Source: Christensenellaceae bacterium (GTDB taxonomy: Bacteria; Bacillota; Clostridia; Christensenellales; Borkfalkiaceae). From it: a stretch of 14,602 nt of DNA. The notes under the pieces are model-generated. The model was given only the letters and a program-made list of their open reading frames with translations. It made no database searches and was not told where the DNA came from. Within the stretch, counting starts at the first letter, position 1. Every line of letters starts with the position of its first letter. The position numbers and the translations under genes are program-made. The stretch covers positions 1 through 14,602 of the forward strand of contig JAEDMA010000027.1 of NCBI GenBank assembly GCA_016295005.1. The letters are read 5' to 3'. Below, piece by piece: positions 7,300 through 14,445 of the stretch.

Positions 7300-7548
7300 T
7301 TAAGTAAAAACCGCCATACAAACCGTACCGACGGTTAAAAGAAACAATCCGGACCACTCTTTAAAAGAGAATTTTACTTTAAACACGATAAGCGAAAATA
7401 ATACCGTAAGCAAAATACTCATTCTATCGATAGGCACTACTACGCTTACTTTACCGTTGGCAAGCGCGTAATAATAACAAAGCCAACTTAAAACCGTGGC
7501 TACTCCCGAAAGGAGTAAAAAGAAGGTCTCTTTAACGCCATTTGTTTT
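7300..7548 (-). pseudogene. 3' remnant of a small EamA/DMT-family transporter gene
   Basis: The minus strand is open from an in-frame TGA (7549–7551) to TAA (7300–7302). It reads as the C-terminal half of a short (about 140-residue) EamA drug/metabolite transporter. Recognisable parts are LLSGVATVLSWLCYYYALANG, SVVVPIDRMSILLTVLFS and a final helix WSGLFLLTVGTVCMAVF. The family's first two helices are missing, and there is no start codon or ribosome binding site before the conserved part. Only the methionine of RMSIL lies in frame, inside a helix. The break falls about 75 bp before murG, so a deletion or rearrangement next to murG probably removed the 5' half. The surviving frame has no internal stops, which points to a fairly recent event. 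Confidence 0.78.
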
Positions 7549-7624
7549 TCAAAACCAAACCTTACTATCTTCGCGATTTATACGTTTTGTATATATTGTT
7601 CCGCCCTACACATATATATATTAT

Positions 7625-8689
7625 ATGGCAAACATTATTTTAACAGGCGGCGGCACGGCTGGTCATTGTACGCCGAACATCGCCCTTATTCCTTTTTTGA
7701 AAAAAGATTTCGATAACATTTACTACGTCGGAAGCGAACACGGAATCGAAAAAAAAATCGTAACGGAAAACGGTATTCCCTATTACGATATTCCGTGCGC
7801 GAAACTTACCCGAAAATTTACGGCAAAAAATCTTTCTATCCCGTTTAAGGTGTTAAGCGGCGTAAGAAAAGCCGAAAAACTTATAGACAAACTTCGCCCC
7901 GACGTCATATTTTCTAAAGGCGGTTACGTTGCCGTTCCGCTCGTTCTGGCGGCAAAAAACAAAAAAATACCGGTAATATCGCACGAAAGCGATTTATCGG
8001 TAGGACTTGCAAACAAATTTACGGCAAAATATTGCGAAAAAGTTTTAACGTCTTTTAAAGATACCGCTTTAACGCTTAAAAACGGCGAATACGTAGGTTC
8101 CCCCATTCGGCGCGACGTTTTTAACGCCGACAGGAAAAAATCGCTCGAAGAATTCGGATTCGACGGCAGCAAGCCCGTAATTCTTATAACCGGCGGAAGT
8201 CAGGGTGCGGAAGCCATAAACAAAGTTTTAAGAGAAAGTTTAGACGTTCTTCTTAAAAAATACGACGTTTTGCACGTTTGCGGTAAAGGCAGATTGAAAC
8301 CCGAACTTTCAAAAAAAGGGTATTTCCAGACGGAATTCCTTTCGGCAATGGAAAAGGCGTTCGCTGTCGCTTCCGTTTGCGTTTCGAGAGCGGGTTCCAA
8401 CACGGTTTTCGAATTGTTAAGTCTTAAAATACCGACACTGCTGATACCCCTGCCAAAAGGCAATTCGCGCGGCGATCAGGTCGAGAACGCCAAATACTTT
8501 CAAAAACAAGGGCTTATTCATCTTCTCGAACAGGACTCTTTAACCCCCGAATCACTTATCTTAAATATTAACGCCGTTTATTCTAACCGCGCGAATTTAA
8601 TAAAGAATCTCGAAAAAAATCCCGTGACCGACCAAAGCCCTCGGATTTCAAAGATTCTCTCCGACCGCGCGAAACGGAACAACCTCTGA
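7625..8689 (+). CDS. murG: MurG, lipid II-forming GlcNAc transferase
   Basis: A 354-residue glycosyltransferase (GT28 type) that adds GlcNAc from UDP-GlcNAc to lipid I at the inner membrane face, giving lipid II. The N-terminal domain has GGGTAGHCTPNIAL (8–21) with the conserved His14, FSKGGYVAVP (96–105) and HESDLSVGLANK (120–131). The C-terminal nucleotide-sugar domain has TGGSQGAEAIN (189–199), SRAGSNTVFELL (254–265, Glu263) and SRGDQVENAKYF (281–292). The wording matches the clostridial MurG that stands outside the dcw cluster. The frame stays open upstream to 7496, but that part is antisense to the EamA remnant, and the family motif begins right after the ATG at 7625. No Shine-Dalgarno site precedes this ATG; the upstream bases are a TATATATATTAT tract, so the mRNA may be leaderless or nearly so. 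The last about 107 bp overlap the minus-strand ORF ending at 8583. Confidence 0.95.
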   Translation: MANIILTGGGTAGHCTPNIALIPFLKKDFDNIYYVGSEHGIEKKIVTENGIPYYDIPCAKLTRKFTAKNLSIPFKVLSGVRKAEKLIDKLRPDVIFSKGGYVAVPLVLAAKNKKIPVISHESDLSVGLANKFTAKYCEKVLTSFKDTALTLKNGEYVGSPIRRDVFNADRKKSLEEFGFDGSKPVILITGGSQGAEAINKVLRESLDVLLKKYDVLHVCGKGRLKPELSKKGYFQTEFLSAMEKAFAVASVCVSRAGSNTVFELLSLKIPTLLIPLPKGNSRGDQVENAKYFQKQGLIHLLEQDSLTPESLILNINAVYSNRANLIKNLEKNPVTDQSPRISKILSDRAKRNNL

Positions 8690-8864
8690 CCGTTCTAAGC
8701 CCGTCTATATCTTTAAAATACTCATAAAGCGAAGTCTTCTCTTCACAAGGGACGTATTCGCTTTTTTCTTTACGCTCTTTATTTATTATGGTTTTACATT
8801 CGGTTTTTACTGTTTTCTTGTCGAACAACGCTTGTATCAATTTGTCTATCGCCGTATATATCAT
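8583..8864 (-). CDS. Small protein of unknown function, convergent with and overlapping the murG 3' end
   Basis: A 93-codon ORF with a strong Shine-Dalgarno site, AAAAAGGAGA (8871–8880), 6 nt before ATG 8864. The first about 55 residues, beginning MIYTAIDKLIQALFDKK and continuing through KTSLYEYFKDIDG, look like a genuine charged, helical protein with two cysteines. The last about 35 residues are rich in Arg, Ser and Gly and are antisense to murG, so they may be read through a lost or displaced stop codon. This suggests either a real small gene or the 5' end of a truncated longer one. It is divergent from the WYL regulator and shares its intergenic region, so it is a candidate target of that regulator. 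I do not recognise the family. Confidence 0.45.
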   Translation of the reverse strand: MIYTAIDKLIQALFDKKTVKTECKTIINKERKEKSEYVPCEEKTSLYEYFKDIDGLRTVRGCSVSRGRRESLKSEGFGRSRDFFRDSLLNSRG

Positions 8865-8914
8865 TTCGTTTCTCCTTTTTACAATACCACTTTAACTCGC
8901 TATTGTGTCAATAT

Positions 8915-8952
8915 CTGTCATATTAAAACATTTTTTTAAAAGTAATTGACAG
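8915..8952. promoter_or_regulatory. Spaced dyad in the divergent promoter region of the WYL regulator
   Basis: CTGTCA (8915–8920) and TGACAG (8947–8952) are perfect inverted arms separated by 26 AT-rich bases. A further TGTCAA (8906–8911) lies one turn to the left as a direct copy. The right arm overlaps the -35 of the plus-strand promoter, and the TGTCAA copy is TTGACA on the minus strand, a possible -35 for the small divergent ORF (TATTGT 19 nt further, at 8881–8886). This layout would suit autoregulation by the adjacent WYL protein. It is inferred from pattern only. Confidence 0.4.
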
Positions 8953-8974
8953 AATTTGGTATAAATTGTATAAT
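8946..8974 (+). promoter_or_regulatory. Perfect consensus sigma-A promoter of the WYL regulator gene
   Basis: TTGACA (8946–8951), exactly 17 nt, then TATAAT (8969–8974): both hexamers and the spacing are ideal. Transcription should start near 8981, leaving a leader of about 53 nt before ATG 9034. Such a strong promoter on a regulator gene usually implies repression, which the overlapping CTGTCA/TGACAG dyad could provide. Confidence 0.85.
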
Positions 8975-9033
8975 TTTATTTATAGTCGGCGTCAAGCGCG
9001 GACAACTATTTATACGCAAAGGAAATACAAATT

Positions 9034-9966
9034 ATGAAATACGAGATAATGTTGAATATTCTTTTCGATATGCTTTCGAAAAAAACCGTTAAAGCGGCGT
9101 ATCTTGCCGACAAGTATGGTATAAACGTAAGAACCGTTCACAGATACATAGCGAGTATGGAAGCGGCGGGCGTACCCGTTTACACCACTCGCGGCAACGG
9201 AGGCGGATTCTCCATAATAGATACCTATAAACTCCCCGCAACGTTTATGTCCGAAGCGGAATTCGAACACACGATAAGCACCCTTTCCGCCCTTAACACG
9301 GGATTGACGGATAAAGTTTTATCTTCCGCAATAACGAAACTTAAAGCGGTAAGAAAGAACGAATACAGCGGATTCGACATCAAAAGCGGCAACCTCGTTA
9401 TCGACGGCGGTCCCTGGGGCGATACCGTGGGTTATAAAAGCAAACTTAACGTTATAAGAAAGTGCATCGACGAGAGATTGCAACTTAATATAACCTATCA
9501 CGACAGAAACGGCGAAATTACCGAACGAACGATTGAACCGCACGTTCTCGTTTTCAAACAAGGGCTTTGGTACGTTTACGCTTTTTGCAAACTGCGCAAC
9601 GATTTCAGATTTTTCAAGACGGGAAGAATCGCCGCCGCAAAAATTACTTCTAATCGCTTCGAACGGCAAGACGTTTCCGATTCAATGCTCCCCTTCGATT
9701 CCTGGTTTACGGGCGTAGAAACTATTTCCGTTGCCATGCAAGTCGAAAAGTCCTGTCTTTCCGAAACAGAAGAGTGGTTAGGTGTTGAAAACGTAAAGGA
9801 AGAAAACGGCGTTTTCGTCGCAAGGGCAAATCTACCCGACGACGAAGGTCTCGTAAGCAAAATAATGAGTTACGGCAACGGATTAAAAGTGCTTGAACCA
9901 AAGTCGTTAAAAGATAAAATAAAAGACCGCATAAAACAATTATACGACCTTTATGAAACAAAATAA
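9034..9966 (+). CDS. YafY-type transcriptional regulator with HTH, WYL and WCX domains
   Basis: A 310-residue protein of normal family length. An N-terminal winged HTH (about 1–60, with YGINVRTVHRYIASMEAAGVP as recognition region and the wing RGNGGGF) is followed by a linker. The WYL domain (about 135–210) contains GLWYVYAF (177–184) and FRFFKTGRIAAAKI (191–204) with the conserved ligand-contacting Arg198. The C-terminal WCX extension runs from about 230 to 305. WYL proteins sense nucleic-acid or nucleotide ligands and repress or activate DNA-damage, phage-defence or metabolic genes. The start ATG 9034 follows AAAGGAAA. No defence genes are nearby. The likeliest targets are its own promoter and the divergent small ORF, because both share the dyad-bearing intergenic region. 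The gene ends at a strong terminator 8 nt beyond its stop. Confidence 0.9.
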   Translation: MKYEIMLNILFDMLSKKTVKAAYLADKYGINVRTVHRYIASMEAAGVPVYTTRGNGGGFSIIDTYKLPATFMSEAEFEHTISTLSALNTGLTDKVLSSAITKLKAVRKNEYSGFDIKSGNLVIDGGPWGDTVGYKSKLNVIRKCIDERLQLNITYHDRNGEITERTIEPHVLVFKQGLWYVYAFCKLRNDFRFFKTGRIAAAKITSNRFERQDVSDSMLPFDSWFTGVETISVAMQVEKSCLSETEEWLGVENVKEENGVFVARANLPDDEGLVSKIMSYGNGLKVLEPKSLKDKIKDRIKQLYDLYETK

Positions 9967-9974
9967 ATATTATT

Positions 9975-10005
9975 AACGCCCGACGGCATCGTCGGGCGTT
10001 CTTTT
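9975..10005 (+). terminator. Rho-independent terminator behind the WYL regulator
   Basis: An 11-bp perfect stem, AACGCCCGACG/CGTCGGGCGTT (9975–9985 and 9990–10000), with loop GCAT, is followed by CTTTT. On the minus strand the hairpin is followed by AATAATATTT rather than a solid T-run, so it is a weaker stop for the convergent recR operon, for which I see no other terminator. Confidence 0.88.
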
Positions 10006-10101
10006 GATTTACACTTTCTAAAAACGCTTGTTTTATCCCTTTGCGAATCCTGATAACTTTCTCTTATTACGGCTAAAAACGCCGCTGACAATAACGGAAT
10101 T

Positions 10102-10695
10102 TTACAGCGTTTTTCTGTCTATAAACGCGCGGGCAAGGCTGACTTCGTCGGCATATTCGAGATCGGTTCCGATAGGTATTCCGTGCGCTATTCTCGTTAC
10201 TTTTATTCCTAGCGGCTTTATAAGATTACTTATATACATAGCCGTCGCTTCGCCTTCCACGTCGGGATTAGTGGCAAGAATCACTTCTTTTACGTTACCG
10301 CCCGAAATCCTTTTCAACAAGCCTTTTACGTCTATATCGTCGGGGCCTACGCCGTCGAGCGGCGAAATCGTGCCGTGCAGAACGTGATATACGCCGTTAT
10401 ATTCGTTCAGTTTTTCTATCGCGATAACGTCTTTCGGTTCTTTTACGACGCATATGGTTTCGGCTGACCTGCGTTTACAAATATCGCACTCGTCTTCTTC
10501 GGAAAAGTTGCCGCATATTTTGCAATATTTTACCTTCTTTTTAACGTCTAAAACAGCCGTTGCGAAATTCTGCGCTTCGGCGTCCGTCATATTGATGATT
10601 TTATACGCAAATCTCTGAGCCGTTTTCGCTCCGACCCCGGGCAGTTTCGAGAATTCGTTTATGAGTTTGCCGATAGGTTCGATATAAACTTTCAT
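10102..10695 (-). CDS. recR: Recombination mediator RecR
   Basis: A 197-residue protein, standard RecR length. The helix-hairpin-helix KLPGVGAKTAQRFAY (17–31) binds DNA, the Cys4 zinc finger uses C58, C61, C70 and C73, and the Toprim domain spans about 79–175 with TICVVKEPKDVIAIE and NPDVEGEATAMYI. A C-terminal GIPIGTDLEYADE segment contains the Walker B-like region. RecR works with RecO (and RecF) to load RecA on SSB-coated single-stranded DNA. It is the last gene of the operon, starting 3 nt after ybaB, as in B. subtilis dnaX–yaaK–recR. Confidence 0.98.
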   Translation of the reverse strand: MKVYIEPIGKLINEFSKLPGVGAKTAQRFAYKIINMTDAEAQNFATAVLDVKKKVKYCKICGNFSEEDECDICKRRSAETICVVKEPKDVIAIEKLNEYNGVYHVLHGTISPLDGVGPDDIDVKGLLKRISGGNVKEVILATNPDVEGEATAMYISNLIKPLGIKVTRIAHGIPIGTDLEYADEVSLARAFIDRKTL

Positions 10696-10698
10696 TTG

Positions 10699-11034
10699 TT
10701 AAAGACCTAAACCCCCAAACGCGCCCATTTTTTCGTTGTACGCTTTATCCGCTTTTTCGTAACCGTCGTTAAGCGCGGCGATTATTAAATCTTCGAGCAT
10801 GGTAAGATCTTCCGTATCTATCGCGTCGGGATTGATATTGATACCCGTAACGACCTTTTTAGCCGTCATGGTCACTTTTACCAAGCCGCCGCCCGCGCTT
10901 CCGATAACTTCCGTTTCTTCGAGTTCCGCCTGCGCCTTCTGCATGTCTTCCTGCATTTTTTGCGCTTGTTTCATTAAATTCTGCATTTGGTTTCCGCCGC
11001 CAAAGCCGCCGAAACCGCCTCTGTATCCTGCCAT
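10699..11034 (-). CDS. ybaB: YbaB/EbfC-family nucleoid-associated protein
   Basis: A 111-residue protein. A glycine-rich N-terminus (YRGGFGGFGGGN) leads into the helix MQNLMKQAQKMQEDMQKAQAELEE and the conserved core GSAGGGLVKVTMTAKK, then INPDAIDTEDLTMLEDLIIAALNDG. Family members form tweezer-like dimers that bind DNA and affect nucleoid structure. Its place between dnaX and recR is conserved across bacteria. The start is ATG at 11034 with AGGAGA 10 nt upstream. The gap to dnaX is only 21 nt, so the usual neighbour ffs (SRP RNA) is not between them. Confidence 0.97.
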   Translation of the reverse strand: MAGYRGGFGGFGGGNQMQNLMKQAQKMQEDMQKAQAELEETEVIGSAGGGLVKVTMTAKKVVTGININPDAIDTEDLTMLEDLIIAALNDGYEKADKAYNEKMGAFGGLGL

Positions 11035-11055
11035 AAACTATATTTCTCCTGTCTA

Positions 11056-12654
11056 TTATTTTATAATTACGATGTCTTCGCCGAAAATCTTTTTGATTTT
11101 CTCCGTTTCGTCGTCTATTTCTTCTATTCCTTTATTCTCTTCCGCAACGTCTACCACTATCGTAAAATCGGCGTATCCGCTAAGAATTTCCTTAAACAGC
11201 CGTTTATTGTCTTCGTTGTCGAGTATTTTATCGTCGCCCGAATTATGCGCCGTCAGGTGCAATATATTGCCTTTTGCCGAAACGTCTGCCGTCTGGAACA
11301 AGTTCCACAACATTTCCCTGCCGGCTTCTCTCAGACCGAAAAGCAATTTCCCCTTTAACTCGTTATCGCTCGTTTCAAAAATCGACGGTTTATTTATGCT
11401 TACCGTAGTTACGGGTTTAACGGGTTCTTCTTTTACTGTAGAAGCGGAAACGACGTTAACCGAGTCGGCAGATTTAGCCGTTTCGGCGATTTTTACCGTA
11501 ACCCCTTCTTCCAACTTCTTTTCTAACTGCGACATACGCGATAAAAGAGCGTCTATATTGTAGTCGGTTTCGGGCTTGGTAAGTTTCATCGCCGCCGTTT
11601 CGAATATTATTCTCGGGTGGGTGGTATATTTTACCGTGTTTTCCGTTTCGGTGAACACTTCGAGCATTCTTATAAGCCTTTCAGAGTCTGTTAAATCGGC
11701 GATTTTCTTCAGTTCGTCGTATTTGTTCTGCGGCAATGAAAGAATTTTAGCGGCGTCGTCGCAGGTTTTTATAATCAGCAGATTTCTTATCGTGGACGAA
11801 ACGTCTTTAATCAATACGCCTATGCTTTTCCCCAAGGACGAAAGTTTATCTATAGTCTGCATAACCGCGCCGGAATTTCCGACGATGACGTCGGATACGA
11901 ATTCCGTTATCAGCTCAAAGTTAGACGATCCTAAAATCTCCATAACATCTTCGTAAACGAGTTTGCCTTTACCGTAAGAAAGAGCGGTATCCGCAATGGA
12001 AAGCGCGTCCCTTACGCTCCCTTCGCCTGCCGCGGCGATGGCGTAAACGGCTTCGTAGTCGTATTCTTTGCCTAACTCTTTATATATTCCGCCTATAAGC
12101 GACGCTATTTCTTCGGTAGGAATCAGCCTGAAATCGAACCGCATGCAACGGGATAAAATGGTCGCGGGTATTTTATGCGCTTCCGTCGTAGCGAGAATAA
12201 ACACCGCGTGTTTGGGCGGTTCTTCCAACGTTTTAAGCAAAGCGTTGAACGCCGCGCCCGTAAGCATATGAACTTCGTCGATAATATATACTTTATATCT
12301 GCACGAAACGGGCGGATACTGCACCTTTTCGCGCAGGTTTCTTATTTCGTTGACGCCGTTATTCGACGCCGCGTCTATCTCGATTACGTCTATATTAGAC
12401 GGGTCGGAAAGCGCTTTACAACATTCGCACTCTCCGCAGGGCGAACCGTTTTTTGGGTTTTTACAGTTTATCGCTTTTGCAAAAATCTTGGCGGCGGAAG
12501 TTTTTCCCGTTCCTCTCGAACCGGTAAAAAGGTAAGCGTGTCCTAATCTGTCGTTTTCTATCTGATTGACAAGCGTTCTGACAACCGGTTCTTGTCCGAT
12601 AAGCTTATCGAACGTATCCGGTCTGTATTTTCTGTAAAGCGCTAAATATGACAT
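11056..12654 (-). CDS. dnaX: DNA polymerase III subunits gamma/tau
   Basis: A 532-residue clamp-loader ATPase that loads the sliding clamp and, as tau, tethers the polymerase. The AAA+ module has Walker A GSRGTGKT (45–52), a Cys4 zinc module (C64, C73, C76, C79), Walker B IIDEVHML (124–131), sensor 1 ATTEAHK (155–161) and the SRC arginine-finger motif (168–170). The clamp-loader collar follows to about 360, then a low-complexity Lys/Thr/Val stretch (about 385–425) and a C-terminal tau-like domain. The total is on the short side for tau. I saw no obvious A-run slippery site for a gamma frameshift. The start codon is 3 nt after the sigma-factor stop, and its Shine-Dalgarno site (AAGGAT) lies within that gene's last codons, indicating translational coupling. 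Confidence 0.97.
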   Translation of the reverse strand: MSYLALYRKYRPDTFDKLIGQEPVVRTLVNQIENDRLGHAYLFTGSRGTGKTSAAKIFAKAINCKNPKNGSPCGECECCKALSDPSNIDVIEIDAASNNGVNEIRNLREKVQYPPVSCRYKVYIIDEVHMLTGAAFNALLKTLEEPPKHAVFILATTEAHKIPATILSRCMRFDFRLIPTEEIASLIGGIYKELGKEYDYEAVYAIAAAGEGSVRDALSIADTALSYGKGKLVYEDVMEILGSSNFELITEFVSDVIVGNSGAVMQTIDKLSSLGKSIGVLIKDVSSTIRNLLIIKTCDDAAKILSLPQNKYDELKKIADLTDSERLIRMLEVFTETENTVKYTTHPRIIFETAAMKLTKPETDYNIDALLSRMSQLEKKLEEGVTVKIAETAKSADSVNVVSASTVKEEPVKPVTTVSINKPSIFETSDNELKGKLLFGLREAGREMLWNLFQTADVSAKGNILHLTAHNSGDDKILDNEDNKRLFKEILSGYADFTIVVDVAEENKGIEEIDDETEKIKKIFGEDIVIIK

Positions 12655-12657
12655 GGT

Positions 12658-13245
12658 TTAATCCTTCTTTACAATCTCGTCGTTTATTTTTCTTTTTATT
12701 CTTTGTATCGCGTTATCTATCGATTTCGGGGTTTTGCCCATCACTTCGCTTATTTCCTTATACGAATACCCCTGCAAATAATACCCTAAAATTTTGTATT
12801 CGTATTTGCTTAACGCTTCTTTTATCTTTTCTTTAAGTTCTTCGGCGATTTCATTGTTTATATAGGTTATTTCGGGGTCGATTTCTCTGTCCGAAACGAT
12901 GTCCGTTTTATCGTCGCCGTCGCCCGCGAATATGGAAACGTAATTATTAAGCGGTTTATTCGCGTTGGTGTTGGACTTTCTTATCGCGCTTATTATACTG
13001 TTTTTTATACAGCACATGGCGTAATTTTTGAACGGTCCCGTTCCTTTATAAGAAGTTATCGCGATAAATAACCCTATGGTCGCCGTTTGCGCGATATCTT
13101 CCTTGTCGCCGTCGGGGAAAAAGTATTTTCTCGTTTTGGAACGAATATATCTGTCGTAACGGGATATTATTACGTTTATAGCCTCGTTCTCGCCCCGTTT
13201 ATACCTTTCGACAAGTTCTTCGTCGGGAATTTCGTTATAATCCAT
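12658..13245 (-). CDS. sigH: SigH-like sigma-70 family factor
   Basis: A 195-residue sigma factor. Region 2 (about 20–95) includes DEELVERYKRGENEAI, DKEDIAQTATIGLFIAI and FKNYAMCCIKNSIISAIRK. LNNYVSI (99–105) is typical of SigH, and region 4 (about 140–187) has GYSYKEISEVMGKTPKSIDNA. The start is taken as the ATG inside the TAATG overlap with rlmB (13245); a longer reading to 13293 only overlaps rlmB further. SigH (sigma-30) directs early sporulation, competence and stationary-phase genes in Firmicutes. The position next to rlmB is typical, but the downstream neighbour is dnaX rather than rpmG–secE–nusG. The highly conserved region 2.2 motif QEGxxGL reads QTATIGL here, so core-enzyme contact may be altered. 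The protein is also slightly shorter than B. subtilis SigH. A SigH-related factor with another role is possible. Confidence 0.85.
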   Translation of the reverse strand: MDYNEIPDEELVERYKRGENEAINVIISRYDRYIRSKTRKYFFPDGDKEDIAQTATIGLFIAITSYKGTGPFKNYAMCCIKNSIISAIRKSNTNANKPLNNYVSIFAGDGDDKTDIVSDREIDPEITYINNEIAEELKEKIKEALSKYEYKILGYYLQGYSYKEISEVMGKTPKSIDNAIQRIKRKINDEIVKKD

Positions 13246-13967
13246 TATTTTACAGTTCTCTGTCTTACGGCTTCGTAAACGGCAACGCCGCAAGCGACGG
13301 ACGCGTTAAGCGAGTTTACTTTTCCGAACATAGGTATCGAAACGATTTTGTCGCATTTGGTTTTGGTAAGCCTTTTTACGCCGCTGTCTTCGCCGCCGAT
13401 AACAAGGCACAATTTACCCGTTAAGTCGGCGTTATAAATGTTTTCCCCGCCGATTTCCGCGCCGTATACCCAGAATCCTTCATCTTTTAATTTATCTATC
13501 GCGTTGTTTATGTTGGTTACTCTCGCGACCTTTATGTGGTTTAACGACCCTTCGGATATTCTCATAACGGTGTCGTTCACCGACGCGCTTCTATCTTTAC
13601 TGATGACGATACCGTCTACGCCGGCGCATTCGCAAACCCTTATTATGCTGCCGAGATTGTGCGGGTCTAATATCTCGTTAAGAACTACCACGAACCCGTC
13701 TTTATCTTTGCAACCGTCTAATATATCTTCTAAATCGAAGTATTTATAGTCGGATACGAACGCGATAAATCCTTGGCTGTGCTTGCTTTCGCTTTCCTTT
13801 TCGATAACGCGTTTATCCACTACCTGAACTTTTACTTTATGCGAACGAATTACGTTGATAAGCCTTTTGCTCGCTTCGTCCTGTAAATCTTTCTGTACTA
13901 ATACTTTGTCTATTTCTTTATCCGTTTTAAGCAATTCGTAAACGGAATTTCTTCCTTCGACCTTCAT
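13245..13967 (-). CDS. rlmB: TrmH/SpoU-family 23S rRNA 2'-O-methyltransferase (RlmB-like)
   Basis: A 240-residue SPOUT methyltransferase. The N-terminal substrate-binding domain (1–75, EGRNSVYELLK) is followed by SpoU motif 1, LNEILDPHNLGSIIR (96–110), motif 2, LVIGGEDSGVKRL (188–200), and motif 3, IPMFGKVNSLNASVACGVA (211–229), which form the trefoil knot that binds AdoMet. RlmB methylates the ribose of G2251 in the 23S P-loop; related enzymes modify tRNA, so the exact site is inferred. It overlaps mrnC upstream and the sigma gene downstream, each by one base (TAATG), and is therefore translationally coupled on both sides. Confidence 0.93.
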   Translation of the reverse strand: MKVEGRNSVYELLKTDKEIDKVLVQKDLQDEASKRLINVIRSHKVKVQVVDKRVIEKESESKHSQGFIAFVSDYKYFDLEDILDGCKDKDGFVVVLNEILDPHNLGSIIRVCECAGVDGIVISKDRSASVNDTVMRISEGSLNHIKVARVTNINNAIDKLKDEGFWVYGAEIGGENIYNADLTGKLCLVIGGEDSGVKRLTKTKCDKIVSIPMFGKVNSLNASVACGVAVYEAVRQRTVK

Positions 13968-14362
13968 TATTCTTTTCCTTTATTTAAAATTATATTTAAT
14001 CTTTCGTAATCGCCCGACATATACAGATACCCCAAAACCGCTTCGAATCCCGTAGACATATTGTATTCCGCTACTGACGCGCTTTTGGATTTGCTCGGTT
14101 TTTTAGCGTTTCTTCCGCGTTTAAATACGGCGAGTTCTTCTTCCGTCAAAAGAGGCATTATCTCTTTTATAAACTCCGCTTGCGCGGTCGCTTTAACGTA
14201 ACTTGTGGCAAGTTTGTTCAATTCGCCCGTTTTGCAGTCCGAACCGAACACAAGTTTTTCCCTTACGAAAAGAGAATACACCGCGTCGCCGACGAACGCC
14301 AACACTATGGGATTCATATTAGATATGGTTTTTCTATCCCCTTTTTCGCCGAATCTGAACAA
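13967..14362 (-). CDS. mrnC: Mini-ribonuclease III
   Basis: A 131-residue RNase III-like protein without a dsRNA-binding domain, which in Firmicutes trims 23S rRNA precursor ends. The catalytic helix reads NPIVLAFVGDAVYSLFVREKL (17–37, with Asp26), followed by KRGRNAK (81–87) and the second acidic site GFEAVLGYLYMSGD (105–118, Glu107). The start is TTG at 14362, with GGAGG (14369–14373) 6 nt upstream. This gives the usual length. A longer reading to 14437 adds a non-conserved segment with no ribosome site. It is the first visible gene of the six-gene operon. Confidence 0.93.
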   Translation of the reverse strand: MFRFGEKGDRKTISNMNPIVLAFVGDAVYSLFVREKLVFGSDCKTGELNKLATSYVKATAQAEFIKEIMPLLTEEELAVFKRGRNAKKPSKSKSASVAEYNMSTGFEAVLGYLYMSGDYERLNIILNKGKE

Positions 14363-14445
14363 TTCCGCCCTCCATTTTTTATTTGCCGTTTTATAAAATG
14401 CAGTAAAATGATGAAATACCGCGCTCGTAGCCCGCAAGCAAGTTT

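Noticed and set aside
7496..7624. In-frame upstream extension of murG by 43 codons
   Set aside because: The added peptide is antisense to the EamA remnant, is not MurG-like, and has no ribosome site; the family's N-terminal motif starts right after the ATG at 7625.
10028..10101. Possible short gene or terminator between the WYL terminator and recR
   Set aside because: The plus-strand open frame is a shadow of recR, and the only small stem (GGC/GCC) is too short to be a terminator.
11056..12654. Programmed frameshift in dnaX producing gamma
   Set aside because: I saw no A6G-type slippery run followed by a stem-loop in the coding strand; the protein reads through in one frame.
13246..13293. 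Longer start for the sigma factor
   Set aside because: It lies inside rlmB with a basic, non-conserved sequence; the TAATG overlap start at 13245 matches the family N-terminus.
14363..14437. Longer mrnC start (TTG at 14437)
   Set aside because: No ribosome site and no family similarity in the added 25 residues; TTG 14362 has GGAGG at good spacing and gives the usual Mini-III length.
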